Source: Siderastrea siderea
Lineage: Eukaryota > Cnidaria > Anthozoa > Scleractinia > Rhizangiidae
NCBI GenBank assembly: GCA_964030785.1
Contig: OZ034968.1
Coordinates: 75,500,427 to 75,564,426 of the forward strand
Length of the DNA: 64,000 nt
Direction of reading: 5' to 3'
A model generated the notes under the pieces. It did no database searches. It was not told the DNA's origin and saw only the letters and a program-made list of their open reading frames with translations. This document shows, piece after piece, positions 33,401 to 48,400 of the stretch (its first letter is position 1; every line of letters starts with the position of its first letter). The position numbers were made by a program, and so were the translations under genes.

Positions 33401-36400
33401 AAACCCACTGCAAAGATGCAGTCATCTTTAGGCAGTCAGTGAAGCCTATTGCAAACAAAAAATGCTGATCTTTCATGACTGGCAGATTTTAGTACAAACA
33501 ACTCTGTGTTTCATAGTATTCAAAATTGAAAGCAATGAATAAGATAAGTGAAAAACAAAAAGCTTTAAGGCCAAGAAGAAAGATCCAAAGTCAAGATCTC
33601 ATATGAAATCTAGAGAGAAACCTTTCTTAAGTGCAACATGTCAGAAGAAAGGAATTTCATTAGCCAAGTTCATGCATCGCAGTCACAAATCGAATGTGAC
33701 AAAAGATGAGTGACATTTCCTGTTTGTTTTAGTATTCACTGTTGGGTTTTCAAAATGTGGTCATTTTTGGGAAACCCACTGCAAAGATGCAGTCATCTTT
33801 AGGCAGTCAGTGAAGCCTATTGCAAACAAAAAATGCTGATCTTTCATGACTGGCAGATTTTAGTACAAACAGTTCTGTGTTTCATATTTTTCAAAATTGA
33901 AAGCAATGAATAAGATAAGTGAAAAACATAAAGCTTAAAGCCAGGAAGAGAGATCCAAAGTCAAGATCTCATTTGAAATCTAGAGAAAAACCTTTCTTAA
34001 GTGCAACATGTCAGAAGAAAGGAATTTCATTAGCCAAGTTCATGCATCGCAGTCACAAATCGAATGTGACAAAAGATGAGTGACATTTCCTGTTTGTTTT
34101 AGTATTCACTGTTGGGTTTTCAAAATGTGGTCATTTTTAGGAAACCCACTGCAAAGATGCAGTCATCTTTAGGCAGTCAGTGAAGCCTATTGCAAACAAA
34201 AAATGCTGATCTTTCATGACTGGCAGATTTTAGTACAAACAGCTCTGTGTTTCATACTTTTCAAAGTTAAAGGCAATGAACAAGATAAGTGAAAAACAAA
34301 AAGCTTAAAGCCAGGAAGAGAGATCCAAAGTCAAGATCTCATTTGAAATCTAGAGAAAAACCTTTTGTAAGTGAAACATGTCAGAAGAAAAGAATTTCAT
34401 TAGCCAAGTTCATGCATCGCAGTCACAAATCAAATGTGACAAAAGATGAGTGACATTTTCTGTTTGTTTTAGTATTCACTGTTGGGTTTTCAAAATGTGG
34501 TCATTTTTAGGAAACCCACTGCAAAGATGCAGTCATCTTTAGGCAATCAGTGAAGCCTATTGCAAACAAAAAATGCTGATCTTTCATGACTGGCAGATTT
34601 TAGTACAAACAGCTCTGTGTTTCATACTTTTCAAAGTTAAAGGCAATGAACAAGATAAGTGAAAAACAAAAAGCTTAAAGCCAGGAAGAGAGATCCAAAG
34701 TCAAGATCTCATTTGAAATCTAGAGAAAAACCTGTTGTAAGTGCAACATGTCAGAAGAAAGGAATTTCATTAGCCAAGTTCATGCATCGCAGTCACAAAT
34801 CGAATGTGACAAAAGATGAATGGCATTTTCTGTTTGTTGTAGTATTCACTGTTGGGTTTTCAAAATGTGGTCATTTTTGGGAAACCCACTGCAAAGATGC
34901 AGTCATCTTTAGGCAGTCAGTGAAGCCTCTTGCAAACAAAAAATGCTGATCTTTCATGACTGGCAGATTTTAGTACAAACAGTAATCTGTGTTTCCTATT
35001 TTTCAAAATTGAAAGCAATGAATAAGATAAGTGAAAAACAAATAGCTTAAAGCCAGGAAGAAATATCCAAAGTCAAGATCTCATTTGAAATCTAGAGAAA
35101 AACCTTTTGTAAGTGAAACATGTCAGAAGAAAAGAATTTCATTAGCCAAGTTCATGCATCGCAGTCACAAATCAAATGTGACAAAAGATGAGTGACATTT
35201 TCTGTTTGTTTTAGTATTCACTGTTGGGTTTTCAAAATGTGGTCATTTTTAGGAAACCCACTGCAAAGATGCAGTCATCTTTAGGCAATCAGTGAAGCCT
35301 ATTGCAAACAAAAAATGCTGATCTTTCATGACTGGCAGATTTTAGTACAAACAGCTCTGTGTTTCATACTTTTCAAAGTTAAAGGCAATGAACAAGATAA
35401 GTGAAAAACAAAAAGCTTAAAGCGAGGAAGATAGATCCAAGTCAAGATCTCATTTGAAATCTAGAGAAAAACCTGTTGTAAGTGCAACATGTCAGAAGAA
35501 AGGAATTTCATTAGCCAAGTTCATGCATCGCAGTCACAAATCGAATGTGACAAAAGATGAATGGCATTTTCTGTTTGTTGTAGTATTCACTGTTGGGTTT
35601 TCAAAATGTGGTCATTTTTGGGAAACCCACTGCAAAGATGCAGTCATCTTTAGGCAGTCAGTGAAGCCTATTGCAAACAAAAAATGCTGATCTTTCATGA
35701 CTGGCAGATTTTAGTACAAACAACTCTGTGTTTCATAGTATTCAAAATTTAAAGCAATGAATAAGATAAGTGAAAAACAAAAAGCTTTAAAGCCAAGAAG
35801 AAAGATCCAAAGTCAAGATCTCATATGAAATCTAGAGAGAAACCTTTCTTAAGTGCAACATGTCAGAAGAAAGGAATTTCATTAGCCAAGTTCATGCATC
35901 GCAGTCACAAATCGAATATGACAAAAGATGAATGGCATTTTCTTTTTGTTTTAGTATTCACTGTTGGGTTTCCAAAATGTGGCCATTTTTAGGAAACCCA
36001 CTGCAAAGATGCAGTCATCTTTAGGCAGTCAGTGAAGCCTATTGCAAACAAAAAATGCTGATCTTTCATGACTGGCAGATTTTAGTACAAACAGCTCTGT
36101 GTTGCATACTTTTCAAAGTTAAAGGCAATGAACAAGATAAGTGAAAAACAAAAAGCTTAAAGCCAGGAAGAGAGATCCAAAGTCAAGACCTCATTTGAAA
36201 TCTAGAGAAAAACCTTTTGTAAGTGCAACATGTCAGAAGAAAGGAATTTCATTAGCAAAGTTCATGCATCGCAGTCACAAATCGAATGTGACAAAAGATG
36301 AATGGCATTTTCTGTTTGTTGTAGTATTCACTGTTGGGTTTTCAAAATGTGGTCATTTTTGGGAAACCCAGTCTGCAAAGATGCAGTCATCTTTAGGCAG

Positions 36401-39400
36401 TCAGTGAAGCCTCTTGCAAACAAAAAATGCTGATCTTTCATGACCGGCAGATTTTAGTATAAACAGTTCTGTGTTTCGTATTTTTCAAAATTGAAAGCAA
36501 TGAATAAGATAAGTGAAAAACAAATAGCTTAAAGCCAGGAAGAAATATCCAAAGTCAAGATCTCATTTGAAATCTAGAGAAAAACCTTTTGTAAGTGCAA
36601 CATGTCAGAAGAAAAGAATTTCATTAGCCAAGTTCATGCATCGCAGTCACAAATCAAATGTGACAAAAGATGAGTGACATTTTCTGTTTCTTTTAGTATT
36701 CACTGTTGGGTTTTCAAAATGTGGTCATTTTTAGGAACCCAATGCAAAGATGCAGTCATCTTTAGGCAATCAGTGAAGCCTATTGCAAACAAAAAATGCC
36801 GATCTTTCATGACTGGCAGATTTTAGTACAAACAGTTCTGTGTTTCATACTTTTCAAAGTTAAAGACAATGAACAAGATGAGTGAAAAACAAAAAGCTTA
36901 AGGCCAGGAAGATAGATCCAAAGTCAAGATCTCATTTGAAATCTAGAGAAAAACCTGTTGTAAGTGCAACATGTCAGAAGAAAGGAATTTCATTAGCCAA
37001 GTTCATGCATCGCAGTCACAAATCGAATGTGACAAAAGATGAATGCCATTTTCTCTTTGTTGTAGTATTCACTGCTGGGTTTTCAAAACGTGGTCATTTT
37101 TGGGAAACCCACTGCAAAGATGCAGTCATCTTTAGGCAGTCAGTGAAGCCTATTGCAAACAAAACATGCTGATCTTTCATGACTGGCAGATTTTAGTACA
37201 AACAGTTCTGTGTTTCATACTATTCAAAATTGAAAGCAATGAATAAGATAAGTGAAAAAAAAACCTTAAAGCCAGGAAGAAAGATCTTAAGTCAAGATCT
37301 CATTTGAAATCTAGAGAGAAACTTTTTGTAAGTGCATTACATGTCATGACAAAGGAATTTTATTATCCAAGTTCATGCATCGCAGTCACAAATCGAATGT
37401 GACAAAAGATGAATGGCATTTTCTGTTTGTTGTAGTATTCACTGTTGGGTTTTCAAAATGTGGTCATTTTCAGGAAACCCACTGCAAAGATGCAGTCATC
37501 TTTAGGCAGTCAGTGAAGCCTATTGGAAACAAAAAATGCTGATCTTTCATGACTGGCAGATTTTAGTACAAACAGTTCTGTGTTTCATAATTTTCAAAAT
37601 TGAAAGCAATGAATAAGATAAGTGAAAAAGAAAAAGCTTAAAGCCACGAAGAAAGATCCAAAGTCAAGATCTCATTTGAAATCTAGAGAAAAACCTTTCT
37701 AAAGTGCAACATTTCAGAAGAAAGGAATTTCATTAGCCAAGTTCATACATCACAGTCACAAATGGAATGTGACAAAAGATGAGTGACATTTTCTGTTTGT
37801 TTTAGTATTCACTGTTGGGTTTTCAAAATGTGGTCATTTTTAGGAAACCCACTGCAAAGATGCAGTCATCTTTAGGCAGTCAGTGAAGCCTATTGCAAAC
37901 AAAAAATGCTGATCTTTCATGACTGGCAGATTTTAGTACAAACAGTTCTGTGTTTCATATTTTTCAAAATTGAAAGCAATGAATAAGATAAGTGAAAAAC
38001 AAAAAGCTTAAACCCAGGAAGAAATATCCAAAGTCAAGACCTCATTTGAAATCTAGAGAGAAACCTTTCTTAAGTGCAACATGTCAGAAGAAAGGAATTT
38101 CATTAGCCAAGTTCATGCACCGCAGTCACAAATCGAATGTGACAAAAGATGAGTGACATTTTCTGTTTATTTTAGTATTCACTGTTGGGTTTTCAATGTG
38201 GTCATTTTTAGGAAACCCACTGCAAAGATGCAGTCACCTTTAGGCAGTCAGTGAAGCCTATTGCAAACAAAAAATGCTGATCTTTCATGACTGGTAGATT
38301 TTAGTACAAACAGCTCTGTGTTTCATACTTTTCAAAGTTAAAGGCAATGAACAAGATAAGTGAAAAACAAAAAGCTTAAAGCCAGGAAGAGAGATCCAAA
38401 GTCAAGATCTCATTTGAAATCTAGAGAAAAACCTGTTGTAAGTGCAACATGTCAGAAGAAAGGAATTTCATTAGCCAAGTTCATGCATCGCAGTCACAAA
38501 TCGAATGTGACAAAAGATGAGTGACATTTTCTGTTTGTTTTTGTATCCACTGTTGGGTTTTCAAAATGTGGTCATTTTTGGAAAACCCACTGCAAAGATG
38601 CAGTCCTCTTTAGGCAGTCAGTGAAGCCTATTGCAAACAAAAAATGCTGATCTTTCATGACAGGCAGATTTTAGTACAAACAGTTCTGTGTTTCATATGT
38701 TTCAAAATTGAAAGCAATGAATAAGATAAGTGATAAACATAAAGCTTAAAGCCAGGAAGAGAGATCCAAAGTCAAGATCTCATTTGAAATCTAGAGAAAA
38801 ACCTGTTGTAAGTGCAACATGTCAGAAGAAAGGAATTTCATTAGCCAAGTTCATGCATCGCAGTCACAAATCGAATGTGACAAAAGATGAGTGACATTTC
38901 CTGTTTGTTTTAGTATTCACTGTTGGGTTGTCAAAATGTGGTCATTTTTAGGAAACCCACTGCAAAGATGCAGTCATCTTTAGGCAGTCAGTGAAGCCTA
39001 TTGCAAACAAAAAATGCTGATCTTTCATGTCTGGCAGATTTTAGTACAAAAGAGCTCTGTGTTTCATACTTTTCAAAGTTAAAAGCAATGAACAAGATAA
39101 GTGAAAAACAAAAAGCTTAAAGCCAGGAAGAGAGATCCAAAGTCAAGATCTCATTTGAAATCTAGAGAAAAACCTGTTGTAAGTGCAACATGTCAGAAGA
39201 AAGGAATTTCATTAGCCAAGTTCATGCATCGCAGTCACAAATCGAATGTGACAAAAGATGAGTGACATTTTCTGTTTGTTGTAGTGTTCACTGTTGGGTT
39301 TTCAAAATGTGGTCATTTTTGGGAAACCCACTGCAAAGATGCAGTCATCTTTAGGCAGTCAGTGAAGCCTATTGCAAACAAAAAATGCTGATCTTTCATG

Positions 39401-42400
39401 ACTGGCAGATTTTTGTACAAACAGTTCTGTGTTTCATATTTTTCAAAATTGAAAGCAATGAATAAGATAAGTGAAAAACATAAAGCTTCAAGCCAGGAAG
39501 AGAGATCCAAAGTCAAGATCTCATTTGAAATCTAGAGAAAAACCTTTCTTAAGTGCAACATGTCAGAAGAAAGCAATTTCATTAGCCAAGTTCATGCATC
39601 GCAGTCACAAATCGAATGTGACAAAAGATGAGTGACATTTCCTGTTTGTTTTAGTATTCACTGTTGGGTTTTCAAAATGTGGTCATTTTTAGGAAACCCA
39701 CTGCAAAGATGCAGTCATCTTTAGGCAATCAGTGAAGCCTATTGCAAACAAAAAATGCTGATCTTTCATGACTGGCAGATTTTAGTACAAACAGCTCTGT
39801 GTTTCATACTTTTCAAAGTTAAAGGCAATGAACAAGATAAGTGAAAAACAAAAAGCTTAAAGCCAGGAAAATCTAGAGAAAAACCTGTTGTAAGTGCAAC
39901 ATGTCAGAAGAAAGGAATTTCATTAGCCAAGTTCATGCATCGCAGTCACAAATCGAATGTGACAAAAGATTAATGGCATTTTCTGTTTGTTGTAGTATTC
40001 ACTGTTGGGTTTTCAAAATGTGGTCATTTTTGGGAAACCCACTGCAAAGATGCAGTCATCTTTAGGCAGTCAGTGAAGCCTATTGCAAACAAAAAATGCT
40101 GATCTTTCATGACTGGCAGATTTTAGTACAAACAACTCTGTGTTTCATAGTATTCAAAATTGAAAGCAATGAATAAGATAAGTGAAAAACAAAAAGCTTT
40201 AAAGCCTAGAAGAAAGATCCAAAGTCAAGATCTCATATGAAATCTAGAGAGAAACCTTTCTTAAGGTGCAACATGTCAGAAGAAAGGAATTTCATTAGCC
40301 AAGTTCATGCATCGCAGTCACAAATCGAATATGACAAAAGATGAATGGCATTTTCTTTTTGTTTTAGTATTCACTGTTGGGTTTCCAAAATGTGGCCATT
40401 TTTAGGAAACCCACTGCAAAGATGCAGTCATCTTTAGGCAGTCAGTGAAGCCTATTGCAAACAAAAAATGCTGATCTTTCATGTCTTGCAGATTTTAGTA
40501 CAAACAGCTCTGTGTTTCATACTTTTCAAAGTTAAAGGCAATGAACAAGATAAGTGAAAAACAAAAAGCTTAAAGCCAGGAAGAGAGATCCAAAGTCAAG
40601 ACCTCATTTGAAATCTAGAGAAAAACCTGTTGTAAGTGCAACATGTCAGAAGAAAGGAATTTCATTAGCCAAGTTCATGCATCGCAGTCACAAATCGAAT
40701 GTGACAAAAGATGAATGGCATTTTGTGTTTGTTGTAGTATTCACTGTTGGGGTTTCAAAATGTGGTCATTTTTGGGAAACCCAGTCTGCAAAGATGCAGT
40801 CATCTTTAGGCAGTCAGTGAAGCCTATTGCAAACAAAAAATGCTGATCTTTCATGACTGGCAGATTTTAGTATAAACAGTTCTGTGTTTCCTATTTTGCA
40901 AAATTGAAAGCAATGAATAAGATAAGTGAAAAACAAATAGCTTAAAGCCAGGAAGAAATATCCAAACTCAAGATCTCATTTGAAATCTAGAGAAAAACCT
41001 TTTGTAAGTGCAACATGTCAGAAGAAAAGAATTTCATTAGCCAAGTTCATGCATCGCAGTCACAAATCGAATGTGACAAAAGATGAATGGCATTTTCTGT
41101 TTGTTGTAGTATTCACTGTTGGGTTTTCAAAATGTGGTCATTTTCAGGAAACCCACTGCAAAGATGCAGTCATCTTTAGGCAGTCAGTGAAGCCTATTGG
41201 AAACAAAAAATGCTGATCTTTCATGACTGGCAGATTTTAGTACAAACAGTTCTGTGTTTCATAATTTTCAAAATTGAAAGCAATGAATAAGATAAGTGAA
41301 AAAGAAAAAGCTTAAAGCCACGAAGAAAGATCCAAAGTCAAGATCTCATTTGAAATCTAGAGAAAAACCTTTCTTAAGTGCAACATGTCAGAAGAAAGGA
41401 ATTTCATTAGCCAAGTTCATGCATCACAGTCACAAATGGAATGTGACAAAAGATGAGTGACATTTTCTTTTTGTTTTAGTATTCACTGTTGGGTTTTCAA
41501 AATGTGGTCATTTTTAGGAAACCCACTGCAAAGATGCAGTCATATTTAGGCAGTCAGTGAAGCCTCTTCCAAACAAAAAATGCTGATCTTTCATGACTGG
41601 CAGATTTTAGTACAAACAGTTCTGTGTTTCATATTTTTCAAAATTGAAAGCAATGAATAAGATAAGTGAAAAACAAAAAGCTTAAAGCCAGGAAGAAATA
41701 TCCAAAGTCAAGACCTCAATTGAAATCTAGAGAGAAACCTTTCTTAAGTGCAACATGTCAGAAGAAAGGAATTTCATTAGCCAAGTTCATGCATCGCAGT
41801 CACAAATCGAATGTGACAAAAGATGAATGGCATTTTCTGTTTGTTGTAGTATTCACTGTTGGGTTTTCAAAATGTGGTCATTTTTGGGAAACCCACTGCA
41901 AAGATGCAGTCATCTTTAGGCAGTCAGTGAAGCCTCTTGCAAACAAAAAATGCTGATCTTTCATGACTGGCAGATTTTAGTACAAACAGTAATCTGTGTT
42001 TCCTATTTTTCAAAATTAAAAGCAATGAATAAGATAAGTGAAAAACAAATAGCTTAACGCCAGGAAGAAATATCCAAAGTCAAGATCTTATTTGAAATCT
42101 AGAGAAAAACCTTTTGTAAGTGAAACATGTCAGAAGAAAGGAATTTCATTAGCCAAGTTCATGCATCGCAGTCACAAATCAAATGTGACAAAAGATGAGT
42201 GACATTTTCTGTTTGTTTTAGTATTCACTGTTGGGTTTTCAAAATGTGGTCATTTTTAGGAAACCCACTGCAAAGATGCAGTCATCTTTAGGCAATCACT
42301 GAAGCCTCTTGCAAACAAAAAATGCTGATCTTTCATGTCTGGCAGATTTTAGTACAAACAGCTCTGTGTTTCATACTTTTCAAAGTTAAAGGCAATGAAC

Positions 42401-45400
42401 AAGATAAGTGAAAAACAAAAAGCTTAAAGCCAGGAAGAGAGATCCAAAGTCAAGACCTCATTTGAAATCTAGAGAAAAACCTGTTGTAAGTGCAACATGT
42501 CAGAAGAAAGGAATTTCATTAGCCAAGTTCATGCATCGCAGTCACAAATCGAATGTGACAAAAGATGAATGGCATTTTCTGTTTGTTGTAGTATTCACTG
42601 TTGGGTTTTCAAAATGTGGTCATTTTTGGGAAACCCACTGCAAAGATGCAGTCATCTTTAGGCAGTCAGTGAAGCCTCTTGCAAACAAAAAATGCTGATC
42701 TTTCATGACTGGCAGATTTTAGAACAAACAGTAATCTGTGTTTCCTATTTTTCAAAATTGAAAGCAATGAATAAGATAAGTGAAAAACAAATAGCTTAAA
42801 GCCAGGAAGAAATATCCAAAGTCAAGATCTCATTTGAAATCTAGAGAAAAACCTTTTGTAAGTGAAACATGTCAGAAGAAAAGAATTTAATTAGCCAAGT
42901 TCATGCATCGCAGTCACAAATCGAATGTGACAAAAGATGAGTGACATTTCCTGTTTGTTTTAGTATTCACTGTTGGGTTTTCAAAATGTGGTCATTTTTA
43001 GGAAACCCACTGCAAAGATGCAGTCATCTTTAGGCAGTCAGTGAAGCCTATTGCAAAGAAAAAATGCTGATCTTTCATGTCTGGCAGATTTTAGTACAAA
43101 CAGCTCTGTGTTTCATACTTTTCAAAGTTAAAGGCAATGAACAAGATAAGTGAAAAACAAAAAGCTTAAAGCCAGGAAGAGAGATCCAAAGTCAAGATCT
43201 CATTTGAAATCTAGAGAAAAACCTGTTGTAAGTGCAACATGTCAGAAGAAAGGAATTTCATTAGCCAAGTTCATGCATCGCAGTCACAAATCGAATGTGA
43301 CAAAAGATGAGTGACATTTTCTGTTTGTTTTAGTATTCACTGTTGGGTTTTCAAAATGTGGTCATTTTTGGGAAACCCACTGCAAAGATGCAGTCATCTT
43401 TAGGCAGTCAGTGAAGCCTATTGCAAACAAAAAATGCTGATCTTTCATGACTGGCACATTTTAGTAGAAACAGTTCTGTGTTTCATATTTTTCAAAATTG
43501 AAAGCAATGAATAAGATAAGTGAAAAACATAAAGCTTAAAGCCAGGAAGAGAGATCCAAAGTCAAGATCTCATTTGAAATCTAGAGAAAAACCTTTCTTA
43601 AGTGCAACATGTCAGAAGTAAGGAATTTCATTAGCCAAGTTCATGCATCGCAGTCACAAATCGAATGTGACAAAAGATGAGTGACATTTCCTGTTTGTTT
43701 TAGTATTCACTGTTGGGTTTTCAAAATGTGGTCATTTTTAGGAAACCCACTGCAAAGATGCAGTCATCTTTAGGCAGTCAGTGAAGCCTATTGCAAACAA
43801 AAAATGCTGATCTTTCATGACTGGCAGATTTTAGTACAAACAGCTCTGTGTTTCATACTTTTCAAAGTTAAAGGCAATGAACAAGATAAGTGAAAAACAA
43901 AAAGCTTAAAGCCAGGAAGAGAGATCCAAAGTCAAGATCTCATTTGAAATCTAGAGAAAAACCTGTTGTAAGTGCAACATGTCAGAAGAAAGGAATTTCA
44001 TTAGCCAAGTTCATGCATCGCAGTCACAAATCGAATATGACAAAAGATGAATGGCATTTTCTGTTTGTTGTAGTATTCACTGTTGGGTTTTCAAAATGTG
44101 GTCATTTTTGGGAAACCCACTGCAAAGATGCAGTCATCTTTAGGCAGTCAGTGAAGCCTCTTGCAAACAAAAAATGCTGATCTTTCATGACTGGCAGATT
44201 TTAGTACAAACAGTAATCTGTGTTTCCTATTTTTCAAAATTGAAAGCAATGAATAAGATAAGTGAAAAACAAATAGCTTAACGCCAGGAAGAAATATCCA
44301 AAGTCAAGATCTCATTTGAAATCTAGAGAAAAACCTTTTGTAAGTGAAACATGTCAGAAGAAAAGAATTTCATTAGCCAAGTTCATGCATCGCAGTCACA
44401 AATCAAATGTGACAAAAGATGAGTGACATTTTCTGTTTGTTTTAGTATTCACTGTTGGGTTTTCAAAATGTGGTCATTTTTAGGAAACCCACTGGAAAGA
44501 TGCAGTCATCTTTAGGCAATCAGTGAAGCCTATTGCAAACAAAAAATGCTAATCTTTCATGTCTGGCAGATTTTAGTACAAACAGCTCTGTGTTTCATAC
44601 TTTTCAAAGTTAAAGGCAATGAACAAGATAAGTGAAAAAGAAAAAGCTTAAAGCCAGGAGGAGAGATCCAAAGTCAAGACCTCATTTAAAAACTAGAGAA
44701 AAACCTGTTGTAAGTGCAACATGTCAGAAGAAAGGAATTTCATTAGCCCAGTTCATGCATCGCAGTCACAAATTCAATGTGACAAAAGATGAATGGCATT
44801 TTCTGTTTGTTGTAGTATTCACTGTTGGGTTTTCAAAATGTGGTCATTTTTGGGAAACCCACTGCAAAGATGCAGTCATCTTTAGGCAGTCAGTGAAGCC
44901 TATTGCAAACAAAAAATGCTGATCTTTCATGACTGGCAGATTTTAGTACAAACAGCTCTGTGTTTCATACTTTTCAAAGTTAAAGGCAATGAACAAGATA
45001 AGTGAAAAACAAAAAGCTTAAAGCGAGGAAGATAGATCCAAGTCAAGATCTCATTTGAAATCAAGAGAAAAACCTTTTGTAAGTGAAACATGTCAGAAGA
45101 AAAGAATTTCATTAGCCAAGTTCATGCATCGCAGTCACAAATCAAATGTGACAAAAGATGAGTGACATTTTCTGTTTGTTTTAGTATTCACTGTTGGGTT
45201 TTCAAAATGTGGTCATTTTTGGGAAACCCACTGCAAAGATGCAGTCATCTTTAGGCAGTCAGTGAAGCCTATTGCAAACAAAAAATGCTGATCTTTCATG
45301 ACTGGCAGATTTTAGTACAAACAACTCTGTGTTTCATAGTATTCATAATTGAAAGCAATGAATAAGATAAGTTAAAAACAAAAAGCTTTAAAGCCAAGAA

Positions 45401-48400
45401 GAAAGATCCAAAGTCAAGATCTCATATGAAATCTAGAGAGAAACCTTTCTTAAGTGCAACATGTCAGAAGAAAGGAATTTCATTAGCCAAGTTCATGCAT
45501 CGCAGTCACAAATCGAATATGACAAAAGATGAATGGCATTTTCTTTTTGTTTTAGTATTCACTGTTGGGTTTCCAAAATGTGGCCATTTTTAGGAAACCC
45601 ACTGCAAAGATGCAGTCATCTTTAGGCAGTCAGTGAAGCCTATTGCAAACAAAAAATGCTGATCTTTCATGTCTGGCAGATTTTAGTATAAACAGCTCTG
45701 TGTTTCATACTTTTCAAAGTTAAAGGCAATGAACAAGATAAGTGAAAAACAAAAAGCTTAAAGCCAGGAAGAGAGATCCAAAGTCAAGACCTCATTTGAA
45801 ATCTAGAGAAAAACCTGTTGTAAGTGCAACATGTCAGAAGAAAGGAATTTCATTAGCCAAGTTCATGCATCGCAGTCACAAATCGAATGTGACAAAAGAT
45901 GAATGGCATTTTCTGTTTGTTGTAGTATTCACTGCTGGGTTTTCAAAATGTGGTCATTTTTGGGAAACCCAGTCTGCAAAGATGCAGTCATCTTTAGGCA
46001 GTCAGTGAAGCCTATTGCAAACAAAAAATGCTGATCTTTCATGACTGGCAGATTTTAGTATAAACAGTTCTGTGTTTCCTATTTTTCAAAATTGAAAGCA
46101 ATGAATAAGATAAGTGAAAAACAAATAGCTTAAAGCCAGGAAGAAATATCCAAAGTCAAGATCTCATTTGAAATCTAGAGAAAAACCTTTTGTAAGTGCA
46201 ACATGTCAAGAAAAGAATTTCATTAGCCAAGTTCATGCATCGCAGTCACAAATCAAATTTGACAAAAGATGAGTGACATTTTCTGTTTGTTTTAGTATTC
46301 ACTGTTGGGTTTTCAAAATGTGGTCATTTTTAGGAAACCCACTGCAAAGATGCAGTCATCTTTAGGCAATCAGTGAAGCCTATTGCAAACAAAAAATGCT
46401 GATCTTTCATGACTGGCAGATTTTAGTACAAACAGTTCTGTGTTTCATACTTTTCAAAGTTAAAGGCAATGAACAAGATGAGTGAAAAACAAAAAGCTTA
46501 AAGCCAGGAAGATAGATCCAAAGTCAAGATCTCATTTGAAATCTAGAGAAAAACCTGTTGTAAGTGCAACATGTCAGAAGAAAGGAATTTCATTAGCCAA
46601 GTTCATGCATCGCAGTCACAAATCGAATATGACAAAAGATGAATGGCATTTTCTTTTTGTTTTAGTATTCACTGTTGGGTGTCCAAAATGTGGCCATTTT
46701 TAGGAAACCCACTGCAAAGATGCAGTCATCTTTAGGCAGTCAGTGAAGCCTATTGCAAACAAAAAATGCTGATCTTTCATGTCTGGCAGATTTTAGTACA
46801 AACAGCTCTGTGTTTCATACTTTTCAAAGTTAAAGGCAATGAACAAGATAAGTGAAAAAGAAAAAGCTTAAAGCCAGGAAGAGAGATCCAAAGTCAAGAT
46901 CTCATTTGAAATCTAGAGAAAAACCTGTTGTAAGTGCAACATGTCAGAAGAAAGGAATTTCATTAGCCAAGTTCATGCATCGCAGTCACAAATCGAATGT
47001 GACAAAAGATGAATGGCATTTTCTGTTTGTTGTAGTATTCACTGTTGGGTTTTCAAAATGTGGTCATTTTTGGGAAACCCAGTCTGCAAAGATGCAGTCA
47101 TCTTTAGGCAGTCAGTGAAGCCTATTGCAAACAAAAAATGCTGATCTTTCATGACTGGCAGATTTTAGTATAAACAGTTCTGTGTTTCCTATTTTTCAAA
47201 ATTGAAAGCAATGAATAAGATAAGTGAAAAACAAATAGCTTAAAGCCAGGAAGAAATATCCAAAGTCAAGATCTCATTTGAAATCTAGAGAAAAACCTTT
47301 TGTAAGTGAAACATGTCAGAAGAAAAGAATTTCATTAGTCAAGTTCATGCATCGCAGTCACAAATCAAATGTGACAAAAGATGAGTGACATTTTCTGTTT
47401 GTTTTAGTATTCACTGTTGGGTTTTCAAAATGTGGTCATTTTTAGGAAACCCACTGCAAAGATGCAGTCATCTTTAGGCAATCAGTGAAGCCTATTGCAA
47501 ACAAAAAATGCTGATCTTTCATGACTGGCAGATTTTAGTACAAACAGCTCTGTGTTTCATACTTTTCAAAGTTAAAGGCAATGAACAAGATAAGTGAAAA
47601 ACAAAAAGCTTAAAGCGAGGAAGATAGATCCAAGTCAAGATCTCCTTTGAAATCTAGAGAAAAACCTGTTGTAAGTGCAACATGTCAGAAGAAAGGAATT
47701 TCATTAGCCAAGTTCATGCATCGCAGTCACAAATCGAATGTGACAAAAGATGAATGGCATTTTCTGTTTGTTGTAGTATTCACTGTTGGGTTTTCAAAAT
47801 GTGGTCATTTTTGGGAAACCCACTGCAAAGATGCAGTCATCTTTAGGCAGTCAGTGAAGCCTACTGCAAACAAAAAATGCTGATCTTTCATGACTGGCAG
47901 ATTTTAGTACAAACAACTCTGTGTTTCATAGTATTCAAAATTGAAAGCAATGAATAAGATAAGTGAAAAACAAAAAGCTTTAAAGCCAAGAAGAAAGATC
48001 CAAAGTCAAGATCTCATATGAAATCTAGAGAGAAACCTTTCTTAAGTGCAACATGTCAGAAGAAAGGAATTTCATTACCCAAGTTCATGCATCGCAGTCA
48101 CAAATCGAATATGACAAAAGATGAATTGCATTTTCTTTTTGTTTTAGTATTCACTGTTGGGTTTCCAAAATGTCGCCATTTTTAGGAAACCCACTGCAAA
48201 GATGCAGTCATCTTTAGGCAGTCAGTGAAGCCTATTGCAAACAAAAAATGCTGATCTTTCATGTCTGGCAGATTTTAGTACAAACAGCTCTGTGTTTCAT
48301 ACTTTTCAAAGTTAAAGGCAATGAACAAGATAAGTGAAAAACAAAAAGCTTAAAGCCAGGAAGAGAGATCCAAAGTCAAGACCTCATTTGAAATCTAGAG